NCBI GenBank assembly: GCA_005772955.1
Contig: SXID01000262.1
Coordinates: 1 to 36,076, forward strand
DNA from: Planctomycetia bacterium
Lineage (GTDB): Bacteria > Planctomycetota > Planctomycetia > Gemmatales > Gemmataceae
Length of the DNA stretch: 36,076 bases
Direction of reading: 5' to 3'
Position numbers and translations under genes: made by a program. Positions 1 through 8,207 of this stretch are shown here, one piece after another (the first letter of the stretch is position 1; every line of letters begins with the position of its first letter). The notes under the pieces were generated by a model. It did no database searches. It had not been told where the DNA came from and worked only from the letters and a program-made list of their open reading frames with translations.

Positions 1-328
1 AAGAACCCGCTGCGGTAAGGCAAGATCGCTGAACGGCTCACAACCCGAACCATCCCTTCAGGCGTGTGGTCGGGTGACTTCTCACCGCGCGTAGCGTGAT
101 GGTTAGATTGTAGTCATCACGCTACGTGTGATGACGCGTGACGACGTCCTCACGCTCAACCACGTCCGACCCATGCATCGGATCGCGCAGCGATATAGTC
201 CCGACCGCAGCGTTATTCGCACCATCAATTAGCGTTCTTGCGCGGCTGGGGTAGACGCGAACCCGCTCTTCCGGGTAGGGTACGGGTGTTTATCACTATC
301 CGCCTTCCCGCGCCTCAAGAGGTACACC
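1..328. other. Gap before recQ with a 12-bp inverted repeat
   Basis: No supportable gene lies here. The first bases include short frames that end at stops within the first 32 bases and could be the tail of a gene upstream, but too little is visible to call one. The clear structure is a perfect 12-bp inverted repeat, CGTAGCGTGATG at 90-101 and its complement at 115-126, around a 13-base AT-richer loop. It could be a terminator-like hairpin or an operator, but no T tract follows. I see no convincing -35/-10 pair for recQ. Confidence 0.4.
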
Positions 329-2557
329 GTGCCAGCCCCGCTGCCGCTGCCGCCTGCGCTGTTCGCCGCTGTTGCGCGGTACTGGGGGTTCGCCACGCTC
401 CGGCCGCTTCAGGAACAGGCCATTCGCGCGGTCCTCGGCGGGAGAGATTCACTTGTCGTCATGCCAACTGGCGGCGGGAAGTCGCTCTGCTTTCAGGCGC
501 CCGCCGTCGTTCGCGGTGGGCTGACCGTCGTGGTTTCGCCGCTCATCGCGCTCATGAAGGATCAAGTAGACGGCCTCGCCCGCATCGGCGTACCGGCCTC
601 GCGGCTCGATAGCACGCTCAATGCCGCTGAACGCACAACCACATTTGAAGGCATCCGCAACGGCACCACACGACTCGTGTTCACTTCGCCCGAACGACTG
701 GTGAACACCGACGTGTTCAGGATGCTCCAGAACGCCAACACGCACACGGTCGCGATCGACGAAGCGCACTGTGTCAGCCACTGGGGACACGACTTCCGCC
801 CAGAGTACCGGCAACTCGCGAGGCTCCGCGAGTTCTTCCCCAAAGCCGCCGTTCACGCTTACACCGCCACCGCCACGGAACAGGTGCGACGCGACATCGC
901 GCAGCAACTCAACCTGAGCAACCCCGACATTCTGGTCGGAAACTTCGACCGGCCGAACCTCACGTTCCGCGTGCTTCCGCGACTCGATCTTCAGTCGCAA
1001 GTGCGCGAAGTGATCGACCGGCACGCCGGCGACGCGGGGATTGTGTACTGTCTGCGCCGCAAGGACGTGGACGAGATGACCGCGGCACTCAAGACCGCAG
1101 GATATCGCGCGGTGCCGTATCACGCCGGGATGGACAACGCGGCGCGGCGCGAGAGCCAGGAAGCGTTCGCCGCCGAAGACGCGGACATCGTGGTAGCGAC
1201 GGTCGCGTTCGGCATGGGGATCGACCGCTCGAACGTGCGGTTCGTGATCCACGCCGCGATGCCCAAGACCATCGAACACTACCAGCAAGAAACCGGGCGC
1301 GCCGGCCGCGACGGGCTGCCGTCCGAGTGCGTATTGCTCCACTCCGGCGCGGACTTCATTACGCTCAAGTCGATCATCGAGAAGTCGGCGGAAGAGGCGC
1401 AGGCCGCGCCCGAGTACGTCGCCGCGAGCGTGCGACACCTCGAAGAAATGGGCCGGTACTGTCGCGGCGCGCTGTGCCGGCACAAGGCGCTCGTACAACA
1501 CTTCGGCCAAACCTACACCACACCGAACTGCGAGGCGTGCGATATCTGTCTCGGCGACACGCAGGAAGTCCCGGACGCGGTGACCGTCGCGAAGAAGATT
1601 CTGTCGTGCGTCGCGCGCGTGAAGGAAAGCTTCGGCGCGTCGCACGTCATCGACGTGCTTCGCGGCGCGGACACAGCCAGCATCCGCGCCCGCGGGCACC
1701 ACGAACTCAGCACGCACGGGCTACTGAAGAGTGTACCCAAAACAGACCTTCGAGACTGGATCTATCAACTCATCGGGCAAGACGTGTTGGTGCAGGCCGG
1801 TGACGAGTACCCGCTACTCAAGTTGAACGCGGCATCGTGGGCCGTGATGAACGGCAAGCAAACCGTTCGGCTCATTCAGCTCGCGCGGCGCGAGAAGCGG
1901 AGCGGCACGTCCGCGGCGACACCGGGGCAACCGTTCGCGCTGCCCGCAGGCGCCGACGCGGAGTTGTTCGAGATGCTGCGGAAGCTCCGCCGTCAGGAAG
2001 CGTCGCATGATGGGGTACAGCCGTACGTGGTGTTCCCCGACACGGTACTCGCGGAAATGGCGCGCGGCCGACCGACCAGCGAGGACGCGCTCCGCCGCAT
2101 CTCCGGCGTCGGCGATGTACGGCTCCAAACCTACGGCCGAACCTTCCTGAAGGCGATCATCGCGCACTGCCTTCGCACCGGACTGTCGGAGAACGTGCCG
2201 ATGCCGAAGGCCGCGCCAAGAACCGCGCCCGCGGTGCCGGCTCTCCCGGCCGCGAAGCCGTCCGGGAAGAAGGAAGTCGCATTCAAGATGTTCCGCACCG
2301 GAGCGTCGATCGCAGAGGTCGTGTACAAGACTGAACTCGCGCCCGCGACGGTCAACGAATACCTCGCGGACTTCGTGCGCGCGGAGAAGCCGAAATCGAT
2401 CTTCAAGTGGGTGCCGGAAGACGTATGCGAGCGAGTCGCAGCCGCCGCGGAGATTCACGGCACCGAGCGCCTCAAACCGGTGTTCCTCGAACTCAACAGC
2501 GAAGTCAACTACGAGGCGATCCGGGTCGTGATCGCGTTTATCACAATACAAGATTAG
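329..2557 (+). CDS. recQ: ATP-dependent DNA helicase RecQ
   Basis: This is a superfamily 2 3'-5' DNA helicase of the RecQ family, acting in recombination and replication-fork repair in the cytoplasm. The 742-residue protein shows Walker A PTGGGKS at 46-52, the DEAH box at 144-147 followed by the RecQ-typical [16 protein letters not shown] motif III near 179, and motif [13 protein letters not shown] near 319-329. A zinc-binding module has C378/C383 and C401-x2-C404-x2-C407. An RQC winged-helix region follows (about 410-510), then an HRDC domain at about 544-620. The last 95 residues look like the helix-turn-helix tail (HTH_40 type) found on some RecQ and YpbB-like proteins. The start is a GTG, giving a normal RecQ N-terminus. 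It stands alone, with 254 bp before the next gene. Family identity is certain; the tail domain is inferred from pattern. Confidence 0.96.
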   Translation: MPAPLPLPPALFAAVARYWGFATLRPLQEQAIRAVLGGRDSLVVMPTGGGKSLCFQAPAVVRGGLTVVVSPLIALMKDQVDGLARIGVPASRLDSTLNAAERTTTFEGIRNGTTRLVFTSPERLVNTDVFRMLQNANTHTVAIDEAHCVSHWGHDFRPEYRQLARLREFFPKAAVHAYTATATEQVRRDIAQQLNLSNPDILVGNFDRPNLTFRVLPRLDLQSQVREVIDRHAGDAGIVYCLRRKDVDEMTAALKTAGYRAVPYHAGMDNAARRESQEAFAAEDADIVVATVAFGMGIDRSNVRFVIHAAMPKTIEHYQQETGRAGRDGLPSECVLLHSGADFITLKSIIEKSAEEAQAAPEYVAASVRHLEEMGRYCRGALCRHKALVQHFGQTYTTPNCEACDICLGDTQEVPDAVTVAKKILSCVARVKESFGASHVIDVLRGADTASIRARGHHELSTHGLLKSVPKTDLRDWIYQLIGQDVLVQAGDEYPLLKLNAASWAVMNGKQTVRLIQLARREKRSGTSAATPGQPFALPAGADAELFEMLRKLRRQEASHDGVQPYVVFPDTVLAEMARGRPTSEDALRRISGVGDVRLQTYGRTFLKAIIAHCLRTGLSENVPMPKAAPRTAPAVPALPAAKPSGKKEVAFKMFRTGASIAEVVYKTELAPATVNEYLADFVRAEKPKSIFKWVPEDVCERVAAAAEIHGTERLKPVFLELNSEVNYEAIRVVIAFITIQD

Positions 2558-2799
2558 GGCCAGGGTCGCTAAATCGCTCGTCTCGTCGATCCAGCCCCAC
2601 ATACAGCTCCGATCTTGTCGCGGCGCACGGAGCCAATTCGCAAGACCACGCTCTGCCCGAATCCGCTTGCGTCAGGGCCGGCGCGGGGCTTATTCTTCAC
2701 TATCTTTGGAGGCTGTCCCCCACCCCAGCATCATCGCTTCATGGCGTCCCCGTAGCTGCGTGTCTGTCCTTCGCGGTCATCGTTCATCTCTCACAGCTT

Positions 2800-2804
2800 G
2801 GAGG
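2800..2804 (+). promoter_or_regulatory. Shine-Dalgarno GGAGG that fixes the DUF1559 start
   Basis: GGAGG lies seven bases before ATG 2812. The reading frame is open for 135 codons upstream of this ATG, but that stretch reads as arginine-rich noise, and the prepilin-like leader begins exactly at 2812. Confidence 0.8.
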
Positions 2805-2811
2805 TTCATCG

Positions 2812-3780
2812 ATGCATCTTTCCCTCGCTCGCGACCGGCGTGCGTTCACGCTGATCGAACTGCTTGTCGTGATCGCGATAATCGCGATCCTGATCGGGCT
2901 GCTGCTGCCCGCGGTGCAGAAGGTACGCGAAGCCGCGGCCCGCATGAAGTGCCAGAACAACCTCAAACAGTGGGGCCTCGCGATGCACAACTACCACGAC
3001 ACCACCGGGGCGCTCCCGTACTTCACGCGAGTCACGCCAAACCGCCAGAACTGGGCACCTTTCGTGATGCCATACCTAGAACAGGCGAACATGGTGTCTG
3101 CATACAACCTGAACGTCAACTGGTACGACGCTCCCAACCTGGCCGTCACGCAGGTGCAGTTGAACGTGTTCTACTGCCCGAGCGACCGCCCCGGAGCGAC
3201 GTGGACGGACCAGACCAGTTACCCCTCGGCCCGCGCGAACTACCTCGTGAGCTATGGGAACGTGACCTTCGGCGGTGGCGCAATCGGCCCGCGGCGCGGC
3301 GTCTTCGGCTGCTCCGCCGCGACGAGCGGGGCGAACACGTTCACCCCCTACCAGACCACCTTCGTGCAGATCACTGACGGTCTGTCGAATACGGTCCTCA
3401 TGTCCGAGGTCATCGTTGCCAGACTTGACAACAACCAAAACGGCGCCGGAACCTGGCAGAACGGCGACTTCCGCGGGCACATCTGGCACGATGCCACCTC
3501 GTCGAACCCGGCCCACTGCCCGAACATCTTCATGACCATCAACCCGCCGAACAGCACGGTGCCGGACAACGCGCTCTGCGGCATCGTGGCCAACACCGAC
3601 CCGCTCATGCCCTGTACCAACGGCAGTAGCCTGACCCGCCAGAACACCGCGCGGAGCCGGCACACCGGCGGCGTCAACGCCGTCCTCGCCGATGGTTCGG
3701 TGCGGTCCGTCTCGAACTCGACCTCCCAGGCCGCGTGGCAAGCGATGGGGTCGATGGACGCCGGCGACATTGTTCCCTAA
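2812..3780 (+). CDS. DUF1559 domain protein with type IV prepilin-like N-terminus
   Basis: This is a 322-residue member of the DUF1559 (SBP_bac_10) family, expanded to many copies in planctomycete genomes. The N-terminus is a type IV pilin/pseudopilin leader: basic residues, then A11-F12-T-L-I-E16 with the usual glutamate at +5 after the predicted cleavage, and a hydrophobic helix to about residue 34. The conserved [16 protein letters not shown] block follows. Near the C-terminus is the H-x9-DG motif ([12 protein letters not shown]) that marks the family. It is probably processed by a prepilin peptidase and assembled at the membrane or envelope; the true function of the family is unknown. The gene for a small lipoprotein follows after 61 bp, the usual partner arrangement, so the two are probably co-transcribed. 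Confidence 0.94.
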   Translation: MHLSLARDRRAFTLIELLVVIAIIAILIGLLLPAVQKVREAAARMKCQNNLKQWGLAMHNYHDTTGALPYFTRVTPNRQNWAPFVMPYLEQANMVSAYNLNVNWYDAPNLAVTQVQLNVFYCPSDRPGATWTDQTSYPSARANYLVSYGNVTFGGGAIGPRRGVFGCSAATSGANTFTPYQTTFVQITDGLSNTVLMSEVIVARLDNNQNGAGTWQNGDFRGHIWHDATSSNPAHCPNIFMTINPPNSTVPDNALCGIVANTDPLMPCTNGSSLTRQNTARSRHTGGVNAVLADGSVRSVSNSTSQAAWQAMGSMDAGDIVP

Positions 3781-3790
3781 CTGAGGCATC

Positions 3791-3814
3791 CCCGCCGACC
3801 ACTCTGGCGGCGGG
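3791..3814 (+). terminator. Small GC hairpin between DUF1559 gene and lipoprotein gene
   Basis: CCCGCCG (3791-3797) pairs perfectly with CGGCGGG (3808-3814) across a 10-base loop, 10 bases after the DUF1559 stop. There is no T run, so it may be an attenuator or mRNA-stabilising hairpin that lets DUF1559 be made in excess of the lipoprotein, not a full terminator. Confidence 0.4.
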
Positions 3815-3841
3815 CTTCCCTAATACTTTCCGAGCGAGCTC

Positions 3842-4243
3842 ATGAACCGAGTCGAGGGATTCGCGCTGTGTCTGATCGTTTGCACTGCGCTGGCCGGGTG
3901 TGGCAACCGACCAGGGGACGTAACGGGAACCGTCACGTTCGACGGCGCACCAGTCGCCGACGGTGCCCTCCTCTTCGTCAAGGACGGCGGCACGGCCAAG
4001 GAAGGAGCGGTAATCCGGGATGGAAGGTTCCAGACGAAACTCCCGCCGGGCAAATACATGATTGAGGTGAACGCACAGAAGGTCGTTGGTAAAAGAACTC
4101 AGAAGGGGTTCGACGGGAAGGACGAGGAGATCGAACTCAAGGATGAGATGATCCCCGAACGCTACAACTCCAAGACGGAACTGAGTGAAGAGATCAAACC
4201 CGGCCCGAACCCGCTCAAGTTCGACCTGAAAAGCAAGAAGTGA
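3842..4243 (+). CDS. Small lipoprotein, carboxypeptidase-regulatory-like fold
   Basis: This 133-residue protein begins with a lipoprotein signal peptide: hydrophobic stretch then lipobox LAGC with the modified cysteine at residue 20. The mature part, starting GDVTGTVTFDGAPVADGALLFV, matches the small beta-sandwich (carboxypeptidase regulatory-like or transthyretin-like) proteins that follow DUF1559 genes across planctomycetes. The body is lysine- and glutamate-rich towards the C-terminus. It is probably anchored in the envelope facing the periplasm. The specific role is unknown; position suggests it works with the DUF1559 protein upstream. A large palindromic repeat begins 30 bp after the stop and may end the transcript. 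Confidence 0.88.
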   Translation: MNRVEGFALCLIVCTALAGCGNRPGDVTGTVTFDGAPVADGALLFVKDGGTAKEGAVIRDGRFQTKLPPGKYMIEVNAQKVVGKRTQKGFDGKDEEIELKDEMIPERYNSKTELSEEIKPGPNPLKFDLKSKK

Positions 4244-4272
4244 ACCGCACCCGTTGCCGCTCTGTCATAGGA

Positions 4273-4491
4273 GTAATGCGTCTACGCCAAAGTGTCCCGT
4301 GGCGGTGGTTTGCTTCTTCCCCTTCTCCCCTTGCGGGAGAGTGCGGCGAGTCTTCGCGCCGAGTGAGGGGAAACGGTAACCCCTCCGAGCCGCAACCCCT
4401 CACCCGTCGGCGAAGCGCCGACACCCTCTCCCGCAATGGGAGAGGGGACAACAGCGCCGCCACAGGTGACAACTTTGCGTAGACGCACTAC
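4273..4491. repeat. Composite palindromic element, about 219 bp, MITE-like
   Basis: Nearly the whole gap between the lipoprotein and the oxidoreductase is one imperfect inverted repeat centred near 4382. The outer arms (4273-4296 and 4468-4491) share the core TGCGTCTACGC and match at about 20 of 24 positions. A second shared block is GTGGCGG. The inner arms (4319-4370 and 4396-4447, 52 bases each) are self-complementary, and each contains its own small hairpin of the CTCCC...GGGAG type. It has no protein-coding capacity I believe. The form is that of a non-autonomous element or a large RNA hairpin. Outside it, 4492-4581 holds nothing recognisable. Confidence 0.75.
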
Positions 4492-4581
4492 TACTTTGGA
4501 ACACCCAACGCTTCACGCGGCCCACCGCTTCGGGTAGCATCTCCTCCGTACTACCCTTCCTCACACCGGAGCCTTTCGCCA

Positions 4582-5823
4582 ATGTCCTCTCCTTCTCCAG
4601 ACCGCCGCACGTTCATCGCGGGTTCCGCCGCGGGCGCGATCGCGCTCGGCGCCCCTGCTGTTCACGCACTCGGAGCTAACGAGAAACTCAACATCGGCCT
4701 CATCGGAAGCGGCAACCGCGGGCGCACCATCAGTCAGGAGTGCGTGAAGGCCGGGCACAACGTCGTTGCTGTCGCGGATATCGCCAAGTTCCGCCACGAC
4801 TTCATCATCGGGAAACTCGCCGAAGTCAAAGGCCCGAAACCGGCCGTCTACGACGACTACAAGCAACTCCTCGAACACAAGGGACTCGATGCGGTCATCA
4901 TCGCGACCCCGGACCACCACCACAAGGAACAGTTGCTCGCGGTCATGGCCGCGGGCAAGCACGCGTACTGCGAGAAGCCACTCAGCCACACCATCGAGCA
5001 GGGCAAGGAAATGGTCGCGGCCGTTCGGAAGGCCAAACGGATCGTGCAGGTCGGCAATCAGCGTCACAGCGGCGAACACTGGGCACGCGCCCGCGACGTG
5101 ATCCACTCCGGTGACTTCGGCGATCTGGTTTGGGTGAAGGTGTGGGACTGCCGCAACTGGATCAAGAAAGACCCGTTCGCGCCCCCAGCCACATTCAACG
5201 CGGCCCAGATCAAGGGCGTGAACTGGGACGCGTTCCTCGGCACCGCGAAGAAGGTTCCGTTCGACCCGGTTCGTTACTGGGCGTGGCGCTGGTACTGGGA
5301 CTACGCTGGTGGGTTGCTCACCGACATCGGCGCGCACCAACTCGACATCGTGCAGTGGCTCGGCGGCGTCGAGATGCCCAGGAGCGTGATCGCGAACGGC
5401 GGCACTTACCACTTCAAGCACTGGGAAACGCCGGACGTGGTTCACGGCGTCTGGGACTACGGCAAGTTTACGGCCACGTTCGCGGTCGAGTTCGTTAACG
5501 GATTCGATGGTGTGGGCGCCACGTTCTACGGCACGAAGCAAACGCTACACTGCGACGCGGACGCGGGTGGCACGATCAAGCTGTTCGACACGATCGAGAA
5601 ACTCACACCAACTATGAAGCCAAAGGCGGAGTGGAAGGTGGAGAACGAAACGCCACTGCACGTCCGCAACTGGCTGACTGCGGTGAAGGACAACAAAGAT
5701 CCGAGTTCGCCAATCGAGTTGGGGCACCGCGTCATCACCGCGGCGCACCTCGCGAACATCGCCTACCGCACAGGGAAGAAGGTGTTCTGGGACGCCAAGA
5801 AGGAACAGATCGTGAGCGGGTGA
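4582..5823 (+). CDS. Exported Gfo/Idh/MocA-family oxidoreductase
   Basis: This 413-residue NAD(P)-dependent oxidoreductase is of the type planctomycetes export for sugar or sugar-acid metabolism. It opens with a twin-arginine signal (DRRTFIAGSAAG, arginines at 8-9), implying folding with cofactor in the cytoplasm and Tat export. The Rossmann motif GSGNRG is at 42-47. The family signature EKP is at 132-134 (AYCEKPLSHT), whose lysine is the usual catalytic residue. Histidine- and tryptophan-rich substrate-side segments follow (HQLDIVQWLGG near 253), in the common GFO_IDH_MocA C-terminal fold. The substrate is unknown. The start is supported by the signal peptide. The upstream palindromic element isolates it from the lipoprotein gene. 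Confidence 0.93.
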   Translation: MSSPSPDRRTFIAGSAAGAIALGAPAVHALGANEKLNIGLIGSGNRGRTISQECVKAGHNVVAVADIAKFRHDFIIGKLAEVKGPKPAVYDDYKQLLEHKGLDAVIIATPDHHHKEQLLAVMAAGKHAYCEKPLSHTIEQGKEMVAAVRKAKRIVQVGNQRHSGEHWARARDVIHSGDFGDLVWVKVWDCRNWIKKDPFAPPATFNAAQIKGVNWDAFLGTAKKVPFDPVRYWAWRWYWDYAGGLLTDIGAHQLDIVQWLGGVEMPRSVIANGGTYHFKHWETPDVVHGVWDYGKFTATFAVEFVNGFDGVGATFYGTKQTLHCDADAGGTIKLFDTIEKLTPTMKPKAEWKVENETPLHVRNWLTAVKDNKDPSSPIELGHRVITAAHLANIAYRTGKKVFWDAKKEQIVSG

Positions 5824-5835
5824 ACAACCGGCATC

Positions 5836-5890
5836 GCGTAGCCGCGACCCGAGGGGAGCACGAACGCTCCGCTGCGCGTCGCGGCTACGC
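5836..5890. repeat. Paired AGCCGC-family palindrome
   Basis: GCGTAGCCGCGAC at 5836-5848 is perfectly complementary to 5878-5890. Inside, GGAGC (5855-5859) pairs with GCTCC (5866-5870). The same core appears in single copy at 15941-15966 and, in variant form, at 26036-26130 and 35544-35568. Here it fills the whole 79-bp gap between two genes and could act as a transcription terminator. Confidence 0.8.
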
Positions 5891-5902
5891 AGAGGTAGTT
5901 GG

Positions 5903-6646
5903 ATGTCCGACGAAAGCGCGTTCCTCGAAATGCTGAGGGCGAACCCCGCCGACGACACTGCGCGGCTCGTCTACGCCGACTGGCTCGACGAACGTGACGA
6001 ACCGCAAAAGGCACAGTACCTCCGCGCGGTTGCAGACCTCGCTTGGCTGACCGGAGGCACGCCCGAGTACACCGCAGCGGCCATCAGCCTGTTCACCGCA
6101 TGCCCACACACGGACCTGATGTGGCGCAACAAAACCGGCGCCCGGTTCGACGTGGTGCTGGAGCGGTTCGACGACAAGATTCGGGTGATCAGGCTCATCC
6201 ATGAGCGCATCGGTTGCGGCCTGGCCGGGGCAAAGGCGCTGGCCGAGTCAGTACCGGTGGCAATTTTCTCGTGGTTGCCGTTTGAAGCCGCTCTTCCCGA
6301 CCTATTGGCGTTCGGCCACCCGAACGCGGGGCGGATCGAGGCGTGCGTGCGCCCGACGGCATTGCCGCAAGGCGCCCCGGGCGCGGAGTTTGACATTCTC
6401 CTGTGTGCTTTGCACCCGGAAACGAGCTACGGGCGTAACTTCCCCGTTTATTTTTTTGTTGCCCAAACGCTGAGCCTCAGCACCGACGAAGCAACGGCCC
6501 GGCCCCGCTCCCTACCAGTGATGGTCGCCTCAGGTCTGCACTCGAAGGAAGTGATTGACTTTATTCATCAAATGAAGCTGGCGTGCAACGTCGGCCAAGG
6601 TCTCCCATCGGGCGCGATCCGCGTCGTACCCCGACTCCCGTCGTAA
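5903..6646 (+). CDS. TIGR02996 domain protein with ribosomal L7/L12 C-terminal-like domain
   Basis: This 247-residue protein starts with a TIGR02996 domain (residues 1-45: ESAFLEMLRANPADDTARLVYADWLDER), known mainly from Gemmata and relatives and often attached to repeat proteins. Residues about 81-150 closely follow the ribosomal protein L7/L12 C-terminal domain: FDVVL, then K92-x-x-VI, then a GxGLxxAKxLxES core at 104-116. In L7/L12 this surface binds translational GTPases; here the role is unknown. Residues 160-247 are not recognised. No signal peptide or membrane helix is visible, so it is probably cytoplasmic. A run of seven T residues at 6451-6457 is unusual for this GC-rich gene. The next gene starts 12 bp after the stop, with its ribosome-binding site directly at the stop. 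Confidence 0.85.
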   Translation: MSDESAFLEMLRANPADDTARLVYADWLDERDEPQKAQYLRAVADLAWLTGGTPEYTAAAISLFTACPHTDLMWRNKTGARFDVVLERFDDKIRVIRLIHERIGCGLAGAKALAESVPVAIFSWLPFEAALPDLLAFGHPNAGRIEACVRPTALPQGAPGAEFDILLCALHPETSYGRNFPVYFFVAQTLSLSTDEATARPRSLPVMVASGLHSKEVIDFIHQMKLACNVGQGLPSGAIRVVPRLPS

Positions 6647-6658
6647 GGAACCGCTCCC

Positions 6659-7588
6659 ATGTTCATCTTCGAGAAAGCCCCCTTCCCTTCGTGTCACGCG
6701 TCCACCATCGTGGAGCAGGAAGCGGGTAAGTTCATGGCCGCGTGGTTCGGTGGGAAAGCCGAAGGCGCGAAGGACGTCGAAATCTGGGCGAGCACGTTCG
6801 ACGGCAAGTCGTGGACCGAGCCGAAGGTGCTGGGCACCGAACCTGGGCAGCCGTGCTGGAACCCTGTGCTGTTCAAGACCGCGAAGGGCACGCTGGTTCT
6901 GTGGTACAAGGCCGGCCCGAAGCCGGATAACTGGACCGGGTACGTCCGTACGTCGCCTGATAGCGGCAAAACCTGGACCAAGCCCGAGATGATGCCGAGC
7001 ACGTTTATGGGCCCGGTGCGAGCCAAGCCGATTCAGCTCGCGAATGGTACTATTCTCGCCGGTACTTCGTGGGAGAGCTACAAGAACTGGGTGCCGTTCG
7101 TGGACCGCTCCACAGACAACGGCAAGACCTGGAAACGCTCGAACCCGTTCCCGGTCCCGGCCAAGTTCAACCAGATTCAACCGACTCTATTTGAAGGAAA
7201 AGACGGGAAGATCGTCGCGCTGATGCGGTCGAGCAACCCGCGTATGATCTGCCGCGCGGAATCGAAAGATGGGGGCGAGACATTCACTCCAGCGGAAGAG
7301 ACGAAGCTTGCGAACCCGAGCGCCGGCATCGACTGCGTGAAGACCAACGAAGGCGATGTCTTCCTGATCTACAACCCGAACGCGTTGCTCCGCACGCCGA
7401 TCAGCCTCGCGCGTTCCACCGACGACGGGAAGACCTGGAAGAAGGTCGTTGACCTCGATACCGAAATCGGCGAATACTCGTACCCTGCTATCATTCAGTC
7501 GGCCGCGGGTACTCTAGAGATCACCTACACGTGGAAGCGAACGCACATCAAACACCAGAGCGTGGACCCCAAGAAGTACCGGGACTGA
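6659..7588 (+). CDS. Sialidase-like (BNR/Asp-box) beta-propeller protein
   Basis: This 309-residue protein has four clear Asp-box motifs (S-x-D-x-G-x-T-W/F): at 99-106, 151-158, 202-209 and 253-260. They mark successive blades of a sialidase-type six-bladed propeller. Related bacterial proteins are annotated as exo-alpha-sialidase or sialidase-like glycoside hydrolases, and many cleave other sugars or only bind glycans. No signal peptide is visible, so unlike secreted sialidases it is probably cytoplasmic unless export is non-classical. AAGGAA at 6645-6650 sits eight bases before ATG 6659 and supports this start. The upstream stop is 12 bp away, so it is probably co-transcribed with the TIGR02996 gene. 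The substrate is not determinable. Confidence 0.87.
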   Translation: MFIFEKAPFPSCHASTIVEQEAGKFMAAWFGGKAEGAKDVEIWASTFDGKSWTEPKVLGTEPGQPCWNPVLFKTAKGTLVLWYKAGPKPDNWTGYVRTSPDSGKTWTKPEMMPSTFMGPVRAKPIQLANGTILAGTSWESYKNWVPFVDRSTDNGKTWKRSNPFPVPAKFNQIQPTLFEGKDGKIVALMRSSNPRMICRAESKDGGETFTPAEETKLANPSAGIDCVKTNEGDVFLIYNPNALLRTPISLARSTDDGKTWKKVVDLDTEIGEYSYPAIIQSAAGTLEITYTWKRTHIKHQSVDPKKYRD

Positions 7589-8070
7589 CCACCGTCCGCA
7601 TCCTTCCCACTCGCGAAGAAGAGGCGGAACTCCTCGTCCTCCGCGCGCTGGCGAAGGTGATGGACGAAGCCATCGTGATCCCCAACACGAACGTCAAGGT
7701 CGGGCTGGACGCGGTGCTTGGACTGCTTCCCGTGGTGGGGGATCTGGGAGGCGCCGCGATCGGCTCGTACATCCTCCGCGCAGCCAACCGGTTAGGCGTG
7801 CCCACAGTCGTGATCGCTCGCATGTTGTTCAACCTGCTAATCGACGCGGTGATCGGGTTCATTCCAATCTTCGGCGATTACCTCGACGTGCTATACCGGG
7901 CCAACGCGAAGAACGCAGCACTCGTGGTCGAAGCAGTGGAGAACCGCCAGACGGCCGCGCGGTCAAGTTGGTTGAAGCTGATCGCCACGTTCGGGGTGTT
8001 CCTGCTAATCGTGGGCGGGAGCCTCCTAGGGACAGTATTTGTGGTGAAGCGGTTGTGGAACGCGCTGTGA
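7531..8070 (+). CDS. DUF4112 membrane protein
   Basis: This protein of up to 179 residues carries the DUF4112 pattern: LAKVMDEAIVIPNTNVKVGLDAVLGLLPVVGDLGG followed by NLLIDAVIGFIPIFGDYLDVLYRANAKN. Two hydrophobic hairpins hold the repeated PVVGD/PIFGD turns, and a C-terminal transmembrane segment lies at about residues 150-172. The start is uncertain. GTG 7531 overlaps the sialidase gene by 58 bp, and its first about 20 residues look like out-of-frame translation of that gene. A CTG near 7585 is possible. The first in-frame ATG (7660) would cut into the conserved domain. Function is unknown; the family is predicted to be an integral membrane protein. Tight overlap suggests co-transcription with the sialidase-like gene. 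Confidence 0.83.
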   Translation: MEANAHQTPERGPQEVPGLTTVRILPTREEEAELLVLRALAKVMDEAIVIPNTNVKVGLDAVLGLLPVVGDLGGAAIGSYILRAANRLGVPTVVIARMLFNLLIDAVIGFIPIFGDYLDVLYRANAKNAALVVEAVENRQTAARSSWLKLIATFGVFLLIVGGSLLGTVFVVKRLWNAL

Positions 8071-8207
8071 ATTGTTGTTGGCCTCTGTCGCGATCACTAC
8101 ACTAGCAATCGGTTTTAGGGCGGTGCGATCCACCTGTAACTGCCCTTCTCGCCGCCCGCTCTCCGTGCCTGTCGCGCGGTTCAGCCTGCGGCACGCATTT
8201 CCCTCAA

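Noticed and set aside
449-1717. 422-codon antisense open frame over recQ
   Set aside because: Arginine- and valine-rich translation with no domain; it is a shadow of high GC third positions opposite a certain gene.
4240-4488. Short open frames on both strands in the gap after the lipoprotein
   Set aside because: They are translations of the palindromic element; both strands read alike because of the inverted repeat.
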